25,546 nt of DNA from an uncultured Granulicatella sp. (GTDB lineage Bacteria; Bacillota; Bacilli; Lactobacillales; Aerococcaceae). The translations under genes were made by a program, and so were the position numbers. Location of the stretch: positions 1-25,546 of the forward strand of contig URWJ01000005.1 in NCBI GenBank assembly GCA_900551535.1, written 5' to 3'. The notes beneath the pieces are model-generated. The model ran no database searches. It had not been told where the DNA came from and saw nothing but the letters and a program-made list of their open reading frames with translations. Positions 1 through 6,640 of this stretch are shown piece after piece. Each line of letters begins with the position of its first letter. Within the stretch, counting starts at the first letter, position 1.

Positions 1-3
1 AAG

Positions 4-22
4 CAAGGAGAATCCTTGTTTT
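4..22 (+). terminator. Intrinsic terminator of an upstream gene
   Basis: CAAGGA (4-9) pairs with TCCTTG (13-18) around a GAA loop and is followed by TTTT. The hairpin is short. It most likely ends a gene lying left of the window. Confidence 0.5.
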
Positions 23-62
23 ATCACTCTTTTTTTATTTTCAAAATTTTTAAAAAAAAGTG

Positions 63-91
63 TTGACAAAATAGTTTTTTGGTTTTATAGT
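63..91 (+). promoter_or_regulatory. Sigma-A promoter of the GntR-ABC operon
   Basis: A perfect TTGACA (63-68) is separated by 17 bp from TATAGT (86-91). Transcription would start near position 98, about 45 nt before the first ATG. The -10 overlaps a palindrome, which suggests repression at this promoter. Confidence 0.8.
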
Positions 92-108
92 TAATTACAC
101 AAGTAACT
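89..108. promoter_or_regulatory. Candidate autoregulatory operator overlapping the -10
   Basis: An imperfect 20-bp palindrome: AGTTA (89-93) mirrors TAACT (104-108) and TT (95-96) mirrors AA (101-102), around a non-symmetric ACAC centre. It covers the end of the -10 box and the likely start site. YtrA-type GntR repressors typically bind a palindrome at their own promoter, so the neighbouring regulator is the likely ligand. This is inferred from position. Confidence 0.55.
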
Positions 109-142
109 AACCAACAAACATAAAACTTAAAGGAGGTGCGTT

Positions 143-508
143 ATGAAATTTGATTTTCAAAGTGATATCCCGTTATTTCAACAAGTAGCCAATCAATTGG
201 AAGAAGAAATCTTCCATGAAGTCTACAAAGAAGGAGATCAAGTACCGTCGACAACTGAGATTTCCACAGGATATCAAATCAACCCAGCAACGGTATTGAA
301 AGGAATGAACTTACTCGTGAGCGAACAAATACTTGAAAAACGAAGAGGTCTTGGAACGTTTGTAGCAGAAGGGGCCAGAAAAATTATCTTAAGCAAGAAG
401 CAAAATGAATTTGCCAATCAAATGGTGCCAAACTTCTTAAAAGAAGCACAAGCGCTCGGTATTACGAAAGACGAATTAGTAAAAATCATCGAAGGAGGCT
501 TCCAATAA
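143..508 (+). CDS. GntR-family (YtrA-like) transcriptional regulator
   Basis: This 121-residue protein has an N-terminal winged-helix domain (about residues 5-77) with the GntR signature: PLFQQVANQLEEEI, then QVPSTTEISTGYQINPATVLKGMNLL, then the wing EKRRGLGTFV. Only about 45 residues follow, too short for an effector domain, which is characteristic of the YtrA subfamily. These proteins usually repress the ABC exporter genes downstream and respond to envelope stress or cell-wall antibiotics. The start has a textbook AGGAGG site (131-136). The stop overlaps the ATG of the ATPase gene by one base, so the two are translationally coupled. It probably binds the palindrome at 89-108. Family assignment is firm; the inducer is unknown. 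Confidence 0.9.
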   Translation: MKFDFQSDIPLFQQVANQLEEEIFHEVYKEGDQVPSTTEISTGYQINPATVLKGMNLLVSEQILEKRRGLGTFVAEGARKIILSKKQNEFANQMVPNFLKEAQALGITKDELVKIIEGGFQ

Positions 509-1359
509 TGAGTATTGAAGTCAAAGATTTAAAGAAGAAGTATTTGCAAAAAGAAGCGGTAAAAGGAGCAACATTCACGATTGAACCTGAAAGTATTATC
601 GGGTTGCTCGGACGAAATGGTGCCGGAAAGAGTACAGTGCTAAATATGATTGCTCGCCGCATCGAAAAGACAAGCGGTGACATCACTCTTGATGGGGTGG
701 ACCTTCATAAGACAGCAAGCGCGATGCATGAAGTGTACTTATCCAGTTCGGACAACTGGTTCCCGCAAGAATATAAATTTAAAGATCTCCTTGGTATCTA
801 TCAAGCGACTTACCCAGAATTTGATATGGAATTTGCGGGGGACCTTATCAAAGTGTTCGATGTGAACGTAAAGCAAAAATACTCAAAAGCCTCAACAGGA
901 TATAAAAGTATTATGAAAATTATCTTGGCGCTTGCGAACCCTAGCGAATACATCTTCTTAGATGAACCAGTGCTTGGACTTGATGCGAACCACCGCCAAA
1001 TCTTCAATAAGAAGTTGCTTGAAGCTTATGCGCGCCGTCCTCGTACATTTGTTATTGCAACGCATTTAATCGAAGAAGTAGCCTCAATTTTAGAAAAAGT
1101 TATTGTGATTAAAGACGGAGTAGTGACAGAAGAAGTACTGGTCGAAGATGTTCTTCGTAAAGGATACGTCGTTAGTGGAGCATCTCCATTAGTACAAGAA
1201 TATGTTGCCGATAAGAAAGTTCTTGAAACAGAACAAATCGGAAACTTTACAAGAAGCGTGGTGATTGGTGCTATTGGAGAAGCACAACCTGGATTAGAGT
1301 TTTCTCCATTAACATTACAAGATTACTTTATCTCAATCACTCGAAAGGAGAATGAATAA
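508..1359 (+). CDS. ABC transporter ATP-binding protein (YtrB/YhcH type)
   Basis: A 283-residue nucleotide-binding subunit. Walker A is GRNGAGKS (35-42), Walker B is YIFLDEP (148-154), the D-loop is GLDA (157-160) and the H-loop histidine is at 186 (ATHLIEE). The C-loop reads KASTGYKS instead of LSGGQ; loose signatures of the form STGYK/STGMK are common in YtrB-like exporter ATPases. Residues after about 215 form a C-terminal extension beyond the core domain. It should pair with the membrane protein encoded next, probably moving a lipid or peptide-like substrate out of the membrane. A GGAGG site (494-498) lies inside the regulator gene. The substrate cannot be read from the sequence. Confidence 0.9.
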   Translation: MSIEVKDLKKKYLQKEAVKGATFTIEPESIIGLLGRNGAGKSTVLNMIARRIEKTSGDITLDGVDLHKTASAMHEVYLSSSDNWFPQEYKFKDLLGIYQATYPEFDMEFAGDLIKVFDVNVKQKYSKASTGYKSIMKIILALANPSEYIFLDEPVLGLDANHRQIFNKKLLEAYARRPRTFVIATHLIEEVASILEKVIVIKDGVVTEEVLVEDVLRKGYVVSGASPLVQEYVADKKVLETEQIGNFTRSVVIGAIGEAQPGLEFSPLTLQDYFISITRKENE

Positions 1360-1360
1360 G

Positions 1361-2086
1361 ATGAACCGTTTATTATCAGTTGTCAGCATGGGATTAGCTA
1401 GAAGATGGAAAACAATTTTAATGTTCTTAGGAGCTTGGTGGATTATTACAAGTTTCTTAATGAAGATTTTTGCAAATGGGGACTTTAGCACATTCGGTAC
1501 TTATTTCCCAATTTACTTCGATAATGAAATTGCATTGATTATCTTAATCATTGGGATTGGCTATATCGTTGAACAATTCCGTCTAGAAAGTCAATTAGGA
1601 TTAACAAGAAAAGAACAAATCGAAAGCTTATTCATCCAAACGCTTGTCGATTCTGGAATCATCACTTTGATTTACGCCTTATTAATTCCATTAAGAAATG
1701 GAGTTTCAATGGGCTCAGTAACCATTCAATCGCGCTTAGGGGACCTATTTGACCCAGAAAATATCGTTATCAGCATCGCAGTCTTTTTCGTAAAAGTCGT
1801 TCTAATTCACCTAATCGCAAATGTTCTTGGAATTGTGCTTAATAAATTTAATCAAAAAACAGGGATCTATGGACTAGGCCTAGTGTTCTTGATTACTGCA
1901 TTAATTGGAGGAAGTTTTACTCGCCAAATTAGTGATGGCCAAATGCCAGGTTTTGTAACAGCTTTTCTAGAATTTCTTAATATCATTACAACACATAAAG
2001 TGGAATCCATTTCTATCGCATTAGTGATTCTAGTGGCACTTCAAATCCTCGTTACAAGAAAACACCAAAGCATCACTCCAGAATAA
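1361..2086 (+). CDS. ABC transporter permease, GntR-linked
   Basis: A 241-residue hydrophobic protein with roughly six or seven membrane segments: about residues 15-35, 50-70, 95-112, 140-162, 170-190 and 215-235. I chose the ATG at 1361 because AGGAG (1346-1350) lies 10 nt upstream; the in-frame ATG at 1352 would have only one base of spacing. It begins right after the ATPase stop and is the obvious membrane partner in a one-permease, one-ATPase exporter. It has no large extracellular domain, unlike BceB/MacB permeases. An intrinsic terminator follows directly, so the operon is three genes. The exported substrate is unknown. Confidence 0.8.
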   Translation: MNRLLSVVSMGLARRWKTILMFLGAWWIITSFLMKIFANGDFSTFGTYFPIYFDNEIALIILIIGIGYIVEQFRLESQLGLTRKEQIESLFIQTLVDSGIITLIYALLIPLRNGVSMGSVTIQSRLGDLFDPENIVISIAVFFVKVVLIHLIANVLGIVLNKFNQKTGIYGLGLVFLITALIGGSFTRQISDGQMPGFVTAFLEFLNIITTHKVESISIALVILVALQILVTRKHQSITPE

Positions 2087-2096
2087 AATCTATCTC

Positions 2097-2125
2097 AGAA
2101 CTCCTGTATATCAGGAGTTCTTTTT
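2097..2125 (+). terminator. Terminator of the GntR-ABC operon
   Basis: AGAACTCCTG (2097-2106) pairs perfectly with CAGGAGTTCT (2112-2121) across a TATAT loop, followed by a T-run. Confidence 0.9.
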
Positions 2126-2195
2126 GTTTAGGGCGGAGGTTTCTCTCCTTTCTTTTTTAGTCACCTAGTTGTATTTCAAAAAGTTATGAGCACCA

Positions 2196-2434
2196 GTGTT
2201 TGAATGAAAAGGCTGGAGGAGTCAAACGGAGTGCTTATCGGATTCTATAGTGTGAGTAATAGCGATCGTAACTGATGCGAATTAGCAGTAGTTAGGAATT
2301 TATTCCTTACTACTGCTTTGAGGCTCAGTAGGTGAGAGACCACGGCTCGAACCGATACAGCTATTACAAACACTATGAAGATATCCGATAAAGGCATGCA
2401 GTTTAGACCCTCCAAAGCCTTTTCATTCAAACAC
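2196..2434 (-). repeat. Structured element copy 1 (minus orientation)
   Basis: A long inverted repeat with the shared core of the four-member family. The outer helix has a perfect 19-bp end (2196-2214 with 2416-2434), then GGAG/CTCC, TTATCGGAT (2235-2243) with ATCCGATAA (2383-2391), ATAGTGT (2247-2253) with ACACTAT (2370-2376) and TAATAGC (2257-2263) with GCTATTA (2360-2366). Inside are hairpin P3, GCAGTAGT (2285-2292) with ACTACTGC (2309-2316), capped by TAAA on the minus strand, and hairpin P2 (2331-2338 with 2346-2353). Read on the minus strand it carries GCCTCAAA before P3 and TAATTCGCA after it. It and the terminator at 2097 account for most of the 470-bp gap between the ABC operon and the racemase gene. 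No ORF here looks real. Confidence 0.8.
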
Positions 2435-2515
2435 CGAAGGTGTTTAGAAGGTGCCCTTTAGTTGGTTAACTTTTTCATAAACCAAACCACTTTTGAATCA
2501 GCGTCACTCGAACTA

Positions 2516-2524
2516 TGGTATACT
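2516..2524 (+). promoter_or_regulatory. Extended -10 promoter of the racemase operon
   Basis: TGGTATACT is an extended -10 (TGn plus TATACT at 2519-2524). No good -35 lies at 17 bp; TTGAAT at 2493-2498 is 20 bp away. The start codon is 33 bp downstream. Confidence 0.6.
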
Positions 2525-2557
2525 ATAGAAGACTAAAGAAAGAAAGGTTGAGAAACC

Positions 2558-4006
2558 ATGAAAAGACCAATCGGGTTTATCGATTCGGGCGTTGGCGGCC
2601 TTACCGTCCTCAAAGAAGCCCTTAAACAATTACCAAACGAATCCATGATCTTCCTTGGCGATTCAGCACGTTGCCCATACGGCACACGACCCGTTGAAGA
2701 AATCCGCCAATACACATTAGAAATGGTGCAATTTTTACTAGAGAAAAACATTAAAATGCTTGTGATTGCGTGTAATACCGCGACTGCAGTAGTTCTAGAA
2801 GAATTACAAAACACATTAACCATTCCAGTCGTTGGAGTGATTCAACCAGGGAGCCTTGCAGCCATCAAGCAAACGAAGAATGAGCGCATCGGTGTTCTTG
2901 GGACGAACGCGACCATTGCAAGTAAAGTATATCCAAAGACCATGCATGACAAGAATAAAGGAATCGAAGTGTTCGATATCGCTTGTCCGAAATTTGTACC
3001 GATTGTTGAAAGTAATCAATCAAATACGAAGGAAGCAGAAGAAGTCGTTCGTGAAACCTTACGTCCATTAGAAGGAACAGAGGTCGATACAGTGATTCTA
3101 GGCTGTACGCATTATCCATTACTTCGTCAAACGATTCAAAAAGTGGTCGGAGCAAACGTGACATTGATTGACTCAGGAGCAGAAACAGTCTCCAGCGTGA
3201 GTGCGTTACTAGACTACTGCAAGCTTAGCGAAACGCCTGAAACGAATCCTGAACCAACTCTTGAAATTTATACAACAGGAGAAGCGAGCCTTTTTGAAGA
3301 GATTGCTGAAAACTGGTTGAATCGAACAGGTCTGAAGGTGAAAAAAGTGACACTTAAAGAAGAAGTAAAACCCGTCGAATTGAAAAAAGAAATCGTAATT
3401 GCGACGAATAATGTTGGGAAAGCCAAAGAGTTTGCGGAGATTTTCGAACCAAAGGGATATTTTGTAAAGACTCTTCGAGATTTCCCAGAATTAGAAGAAG
3501 TCGAAGAGACAGGAAAAACCTTCGAAGAAAATGCACGATTGAAGGCTGAGACGATTGCCAATGCCTTACAAACAATCGTATTAGCGGATGACTCTGGTTT
3601 GTGTGTGGATGCTTTGGACGGGCAACCAGGTGTATATTCAGCACGTTTTGCTGGCGAACCAAAGAGCGATGCTGCGAATAACGCGAAGCTTCTATCAGAA
3701 CTTGGCGGACTCGTTGGAGAGGAGCGCTCAGCTCATTTCACTTGCTGCTTAGTGTTAGCTGCACCAAATAGTGAATCACTTGTGGTTCAAGCAGAATGCC
3801 CAGGTCAAATCGCGACTCTACCAGCTGGGGATAGCGGATTTGGATATGATCCATTATTCATTATTCCTGAGTACGGTAAGACATTTGCGCAACTAGGAAT
3901 GGATATTAAAAATAAAATTAGCCACCGTGCGAAAGCCATTGAATTGCTTGTTAGCCAGTGGGAAAAATGGACTCATGAGTTAAATCAAACGGAGGAATCA
4001 TTATGA
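2558..4006 (+). CDS. murI: Glutamate racemase / XTP-dITP pyrophosphatase fusion
   Basis: A 482-residue two-domain cytoplasmic protein. Residues 1-265 are a glutamate racemase, which makes D-glutamate for peptidoglycan: FIDSGVGGLT (7-16), the catalytic cysteines C72 (ACNTA) and C183 (GCTHYPLL), and GDSARCPYGTR (34-44). Residues 278-470 are an RdgB/HAM1 pyrophosphatase that removes non-canonical purine NTPs (ITP, XTP): ATNNVGK (282-288), ADDSGL (343-348), FGYDP (428-432) and SHR (455-457). Both halves look catalytically complete; the linker is short and lysine/glutamate rich. In streptococci the two are usually adjacent separate genes, so this looks like a fusion of neighbours. AAAGG lies upstream of the ATG. 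The end overlaps the phosphodiesterase start (ATGA). Confidence 0.95.
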   Translation: MKRPIGFIDSGVGGLTVLKEALKQLPNESMIFLGDSARCPYGTRPVEEIRQYTLEMVQFLLEKNIKMLVIACNTATAVVLEELQNTLTIPVVGVIQPGSLAAIKQTKNERIGVLGTNATIASKVYPKTMHDKNKGIEVFDIACPKFVPIVESNQSNTKEAEEVVRETLRPLEGTEVDTVILGCTHYPLLRQTIQKVVGANVTLIDSGAETVSSVSALLDYCKLSETPETNPEPTLEIYTTGEASLFEEIAENWLNRTGLKVKKVTLKEEVKPVELKKEIVIATNNVGKAKEFAEIFEPKGYFVKTLRDFPELEEVEETGKTFEENARLKAETIANALQTIVLADDSGLCVDALDGQPGVYSARFAGEPKSDAANNAKLLSELGGLVGEERSAHFTCCLVLAAPNSESLVVQAECPGQIATLPAGDSGFGYDPLFIIPEYGKTFAQLGMDIKNKISHRAKAIELLVSQWEKWTHELNQTEESL

Positions 4007-4551
4007 AAATCGTCGTTGTCAGTGATAACCATGGACAAGAATTAACATTAAAGAGAATCTTCGACCACTATGCAGGAAGTGATGTGACATTTGTGCATAC
4101 GGGGGATTCAGAGTTTCCTTATAAAGATGAACGTCTATCGCATTGTATTCGCGTAACAGGAAACTGTGATTACGATCCTGAATACCCACGTTCTGAAGTG
4201 TTTACGCTAGAAGGCATCAATTTCTTTGTAGCGCATGGTCACTTCGAATATGTGAACACCGGTCGTGAGTATTTAGCAAATGCGGCTAAAGAAATAGGGG
4301 CGCGTGTCGCATTTTACGGGCATACGCATAAACTAAATGCGGAGAATGTTAACGGGGTGCTTTGCATTAATTCAGGGTCAACGAATTATCCTCGTGGTAG
4401 CTATGAGGGAACACCGTCGTATGCAGTACTGGATATTCTTTCTAAAGACAAATTACGCTTAACCTATTACACAACGAAACACGAAGTATTAGATGGACTC
4501 GTTTTAGACTATACGTGGTCTGATGAGGGAGGGTATACGCTTGATTCATAA
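4003..4551 (+). CDS. YfcE/MJ0936-type metallophosphoesterase
   Basis: A 182-residue calcineurin-like phosphodiesterase. Metal-binding motifs appear in family order: SDNHG (D8, H10), HTGDSE (D35), GNCD (N54), AHGH (H78, H80) and GHTH (106-109). YfcE-type enzymes hydrolyse phosphodiesters in vitro but their cellular substrate is usually unknown. GGAGG lies just ahead of the start, whose ATG overlaps the fusion gene's TGA; the 3' end overlaps the CBS gene by 11 nt. The order racemase, RdgB, YfcE, CBS protein is conserved in streptococci, so the placement is ancestral rather than acquired. Family assignment is firm; the substrate is not known. Confidence 0.9.
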   Translation: MKIVVVSDNHGQELTLKRIFDHYAGSDVTFVHTGDSEFPYKDERLSHCIRVTGNCDYDPEYPRSEVFTLEGINFFVAHGHFEYVNTGREYLANAAKEIGARVAFYGHTHKLNAENVNGVLCINSGSTNYPRGSYEGTPSYAVLDILSKDKLRLTYYTTKHEVLDGLVLDYTWSDEGGYTLDS

Positions 4552-5017
4552 GAAAATCCAAGAGTTACTACTTGAAGACCGTGATAAGCTTTTTATCGAT
4601 GCAGAAAAAGTAGCTATCCTTCAAGAAGACCATACTTTAGAACACGCGATGCTTGTGTTGACGAATGTGCGTTATTCACTCATTCCTGTACTGAATAAGG
4701 AAAATAAAATTGTAGGGCTGATTTCACTGGCGATGATTTTACATAAAATCACTGGTGTGGAACAAATTCATATGAATCAGTTAGGAAAATACAAAGTGCG
4801 TGAAGTTATGCGTACGGAGTTTCCAATCATTCATCAGGATACGCAAGTGGAAGATGTGTTAAATGAACTTGTGGATGAGAGTTTTATTTGTATTGGGAAT
4901 GATGAGAATGAGTTTGTGGGGATTGTGACGAGGAAGGAGCTTTTAAAGCGCATCAACTTCATGGTACATGAACTCACCCGCGAATATGATTTTGTGGAAA
5001 AAGAAAATAGTAAATAA
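4541..5017 (+). CDS. CBS-pair protein, CbpB/DarB-type c-di-AMP receptor
   Basis: A 158-residue soluble protein with two CBS domains (about residues 14-75 and 84-142): the first is built around DAEKVAILQEDHTLEHAMLVL and IPVLNKENKIVGLIS, the second around VREVMRTEFPIIHQDTQ and FICIGNDENEFVGIVTRK. Size and domain arrangement match Bacillus YkuL/DarB and Listeria/streptococcal CbpB, which bind c-di-AMP and, in their free form, stimulate Rel-dependent (p)ppGpp synthesis in some species. The start is TTG at 4541, with GGAGG (4528-4532) 8 nt upstream; the ATG at 4523 has no usable site. The gene overlaps the phosphodiesterase by 11 nt. Its stop codon lies inside the outer arm of structured element 2. 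c-di-AMP binding is inferred from family and context. Confidence 0.8.
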   Translation: MIHKKIQELLLEDRDKLFIDAEKVAILQEDHTLEHAMLVLTNVRYSLIPVLNKENKIVGLISLAMILHKITGVEQIHMNQLGKYKVREVMRTEFPIIHQDTQVEDVLNELVDESFICIGNDENEFVGIVTRKELLKRINFMVHELTREYDFVEKENSK

Positions 5018-5211
5018 ACCAATTACTAAAGTCCTTTGGATTTACATATAGTAATCATTGTAGCTGTACCGGACTGAGCCTTACGTCTCAGTTCCTATCG
5101 AGCCTCAAACTGGCGCTAGAAAATAAATTTTCAAGCACCAGTAATTCGCATCGATTACACTCGCTACGATGATTACTATATTATCCAAAGGACTCTTTTG
5201 TAATTGGTTTA
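5015..5211 (+). repeat. Structured element copy 2 (plus orientation)
   Basis: The closing helix is unusually complete: a 12-bp end starting at the CBS stop codon (5015-5026 with 5200-5211), GTCCTTTGGAT (5031-5041) with ATCCAAAGGAC (5183-5193), ATATAGTAATCAT (5046-5058) with its complement (5169-5181) and GTAGC (5060-5064) with GCTAC (5163-5167). The core follows: CCGG (5069-5072), hairpin P2 ACTGAG (5073-5078) with CTCAGT (5087-5092), GCCTCAAA, hairpin P3 from CTGG (5110-5113) to CCAG (5138-5141) with a TAAA loop, then TAATTCGCA. No terminator lies between the CBS gene and this element, so it would be in the operon's 3' UTR. Confidence 0.85.
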
Positions 5212-5221
5212 TTCAAATTTA

Positions 5222-5586
5222 GGTGAGTTGATGTGCCATTTCGTAGAAAGCAGAAGCAATGTGAGGAAAGAAACTGCATCCCATTTGGAAATTTCATATT
5301 GAATTCCTGATTGCAGAAGAGTGATTCCTGTTAGGAATTCTGGATAATAGCTATAATGGGGCACCGGTGCAAGCCTTGGTCTTGCACCTTAAAAGCCTCA
5401 AAAAGGGCGTATGGAATAAATTCCTTACGCCCTTTAATTCGCATTTTATGCGAGTTCCCATTATTGCTATTATAGAATTCCTCGGATCGCTGTAGCTTAT
5501 TTTTTTATAATGCAGCTGAGTGATGTACCATTCCGTAAGAAAGAGAGGAGAGGGAATAGGATGTGGTGCATCCTATGGAGTGGATT
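5222..5586. repeat. Imperfect direct repeats flanking element 3
   Basis: About 70 bp at 5222-5297 resembles 5515-5586 in the same direction. Both share TGATGTRCCATTYCGTA followed by GAAAG and a purine-rich run, then TGCATCC. Copies of the structured element lie immediately before each repeat, so the layout is element 2, repeat A, element 3, repeat B. This reads as a diverged tandem duplication of an element-plus-flank unit of about 290 bp. Apart from these and the two elements I see nothing coding in 5018-5596. Confidence 0.55.
5333..5482 (+). repeat. Structured element copy 3 (plus orientation)
   Basis: The shortest copy. The closing helix is AGGAATTC (5333-5340) with GAATTCCT (5475-5482), ATAATAGC (5344-5351) with GCTATTAT (5466-5473) and ATAATGGG (5353-5360) with CCCATTAT (5457-5464). 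The core is CACCGG, P2 GGTGCAAG (5366-5373) with CTTGCACC (5381-5388), GCCTCAAA, P3 AAAGGGCGTA (5402-5411) with TACGCCCTTT (5426-5435) capped by TAAA, then TAATTCGCA. The junction also has CGCA/TGCG self-complementarity (5440-5452). It lies between convergent genes, 122 bp after copy 2. Confidence 0.85.
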
Positions 5587-5596
5587 ATAAGGAAAC

Positions 5597-5625
5597 AAAA
5601 AAGAAGGCGCGAGGCCTTCTTTTTT
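5597..5625. terminator. Bidirectional terminator between elements and mscS
   Basis: AAAAAAGAAGGC (5597-5608) pairs with GCCTTCTTTTTT (5614-5625) around GCGAG. It has T-runs on both strands and overlaps the channel gene's stop codon, so it can end transcription from either side. Confidence 0.85.
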
Positions 5626-6493
5626 AGTTAGTTGTATATGGGATGACAGGGGATGAGAGGTCGATGCCTTGTTTTAGCAGTGCTTCTTGATAAAGTGTTA
5701 AATAGCGTTGGTAGGTAGCATGTTGCAAACCGTTTTTTGTCATTAGAGCGATGGTGAATACAAATTGACCATTTGGCTTGGTTTGTGGTCCAACGATTTT
5801 TGGAGGAGCAGTTAGAGCTTCGTCGGTTCGTGTATATTGGTTATTAATGGCTTCAATGACTGAGTAAACGGATTTTAAATCCACGTTGCTATTTAAAGGT
5901 AATTCGATTAAAGCACGCATGTTTCCACGGGATTGGTTACTCACGACTGTGATATTGCGGTTTGGAATGTAGTGAAGTGTTCCGTCGTATCCACGAACTT
6001 GTGTAGTACGGACACCAACGCTCGCAATAGTTCCAGCGATGTTGTTAATAAGAACCGCGTCTCCAACTTCGAATTGGCGTTCGAGTAGGATGAAGAGACC
6101 GTTGATCACATCTGATAGGAAACCTTGTGCGCCAAGACCAAGTGCAACCCCAGCGATTCCAGCACCAGCAAGTAAGCTAGAGATTGGAACACCGATAATG
6201 GAAAGAATCCAGTAGATTAAGATGAAGTATAGGAAATAATCGAGCATATTTTCTAAGAGCTTCACGATCGTCTTTTGTCTGTTTTCACTTTGACGAACGA
6301 CTTTTACAGAGGAAAGAATGGTTTTCTTAAATAGAAAATGTAGAAACTTCTTTCCAAAGTAGAAAACTAGGAATAATAAGATTAGAGATAATAATTTCGT
6401 AAAGATATTCGATAAAATGGATTCCCAATCAAAGGAATTCCAGTAATTGCTAAAGAAATTTGAAATGGAATCTATCCATAAGACATTGTGCAT
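5624..6493 (-). CDS. Small-conductance mechanosensitive channel, MscS family
   Basis: A 289-residue membrane channel that opens on hypo-osmotic shock. Three membrane segments lie at about residues 25-50, 80-103 and 104-130. The third is the pore helix, rich in Gly and Ala (AGAGIAGVALGLGAQG), followed by the conserved beta-domain entry LLERQFEVGDAVLI and the cytoplasmic domain, with PNRNITVVSNQSR typical of the family. The size matches classical MscS. The start is taken as the ATG at 6493, with AAAGGG on the minus strand 8 nt upstream; a GTG at 6502 overlaps that site and is less likely. It is monocistronic and convergent with the c-di-AMP-receptor operon. Confidence 0.92.
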   Translation of the reverse strand: MHNVLWIDSISNFFSNYWNSFDWESILSNIFTKLLSLILLFLVFYFGKKFLHFLFKKTILSSVKVVRQSENRQKTIVKLLENMLDYFLYFILIYWILSIIGVPISSLLAGAGIAGVALGLGAQGFLSDVINGLFILLERQFEVGDAVLINNIAGTIASVGVRTTQVRGYDGTLHYIPNRNITVVSNQSRGNMRALIELPLNSNVDLKSVYSVIEAINNQYTRTDEALTAPPKIVGPQTKPNGQFVFTIALMTKNGLQHATYQRYLTLYQEALLKQGIDLSSPVIPYTTN

Positions 6494-6588
6494 AATTGTC
6501 ACCCTTTATTAGTAATAAAATAAGTGTACCATATGTAAAAAATGATTGAAAGTAGTGCAGTTTCAAGTAATAATTTTATGGTATTTTT

Positions 6589-6618
6589 TTGTAGAAAGTG
6601 TTATCATTAATTTATACT
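6589..6618 (+). promoter_or_regulatory. Promoter of the DUF948-YtxH operon
   Basis: TTGTAG (6589-6594) lies 18 bp from TATACT (6613-6618), and the first gene's ATG is 22 bp further on. The -35 match is moderate. Confidence 0.55.
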
Positions 6619-6640
6619 ATAAGATTGGAGGAATGGCTCA

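Noticed and set aside
2245..2430. A 61-residue minus-strand reading frame in the 2087-2557 gap
   Set aside because: It lies wholly inside structured element 1, has no ribosome site or family resemblance, and is explained by the inverted repeat.
2196..2434. The elements as ordinary transposon-derived MITEs with fixed terminal repeats
   Set aside because: The terminal arms differ in sequence between copies and no target-site duplication is evident. A mobile origin is not excluded, only the simple MITE model.
2865..3662. Long antisense frames within the racemase fusion gene
   Set aside because: They mirror the codon pattern of a well-supported gene and have no domain or ribosome site.
4523..4540. 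ATG at 4523 as the start of the CBS gene
   Set aside because: The ribosome site GGAGG lies downstream of it at 4528-4532, so TTG at 4541 fits better.
5015..5482. Elements 2 and 3 as T-box or other known riboswitches
   Set aside because: They follow genes rather than precede them in the same direction, and the T-box antiterminator sequence and a terminator/antiterminator pair are absent.
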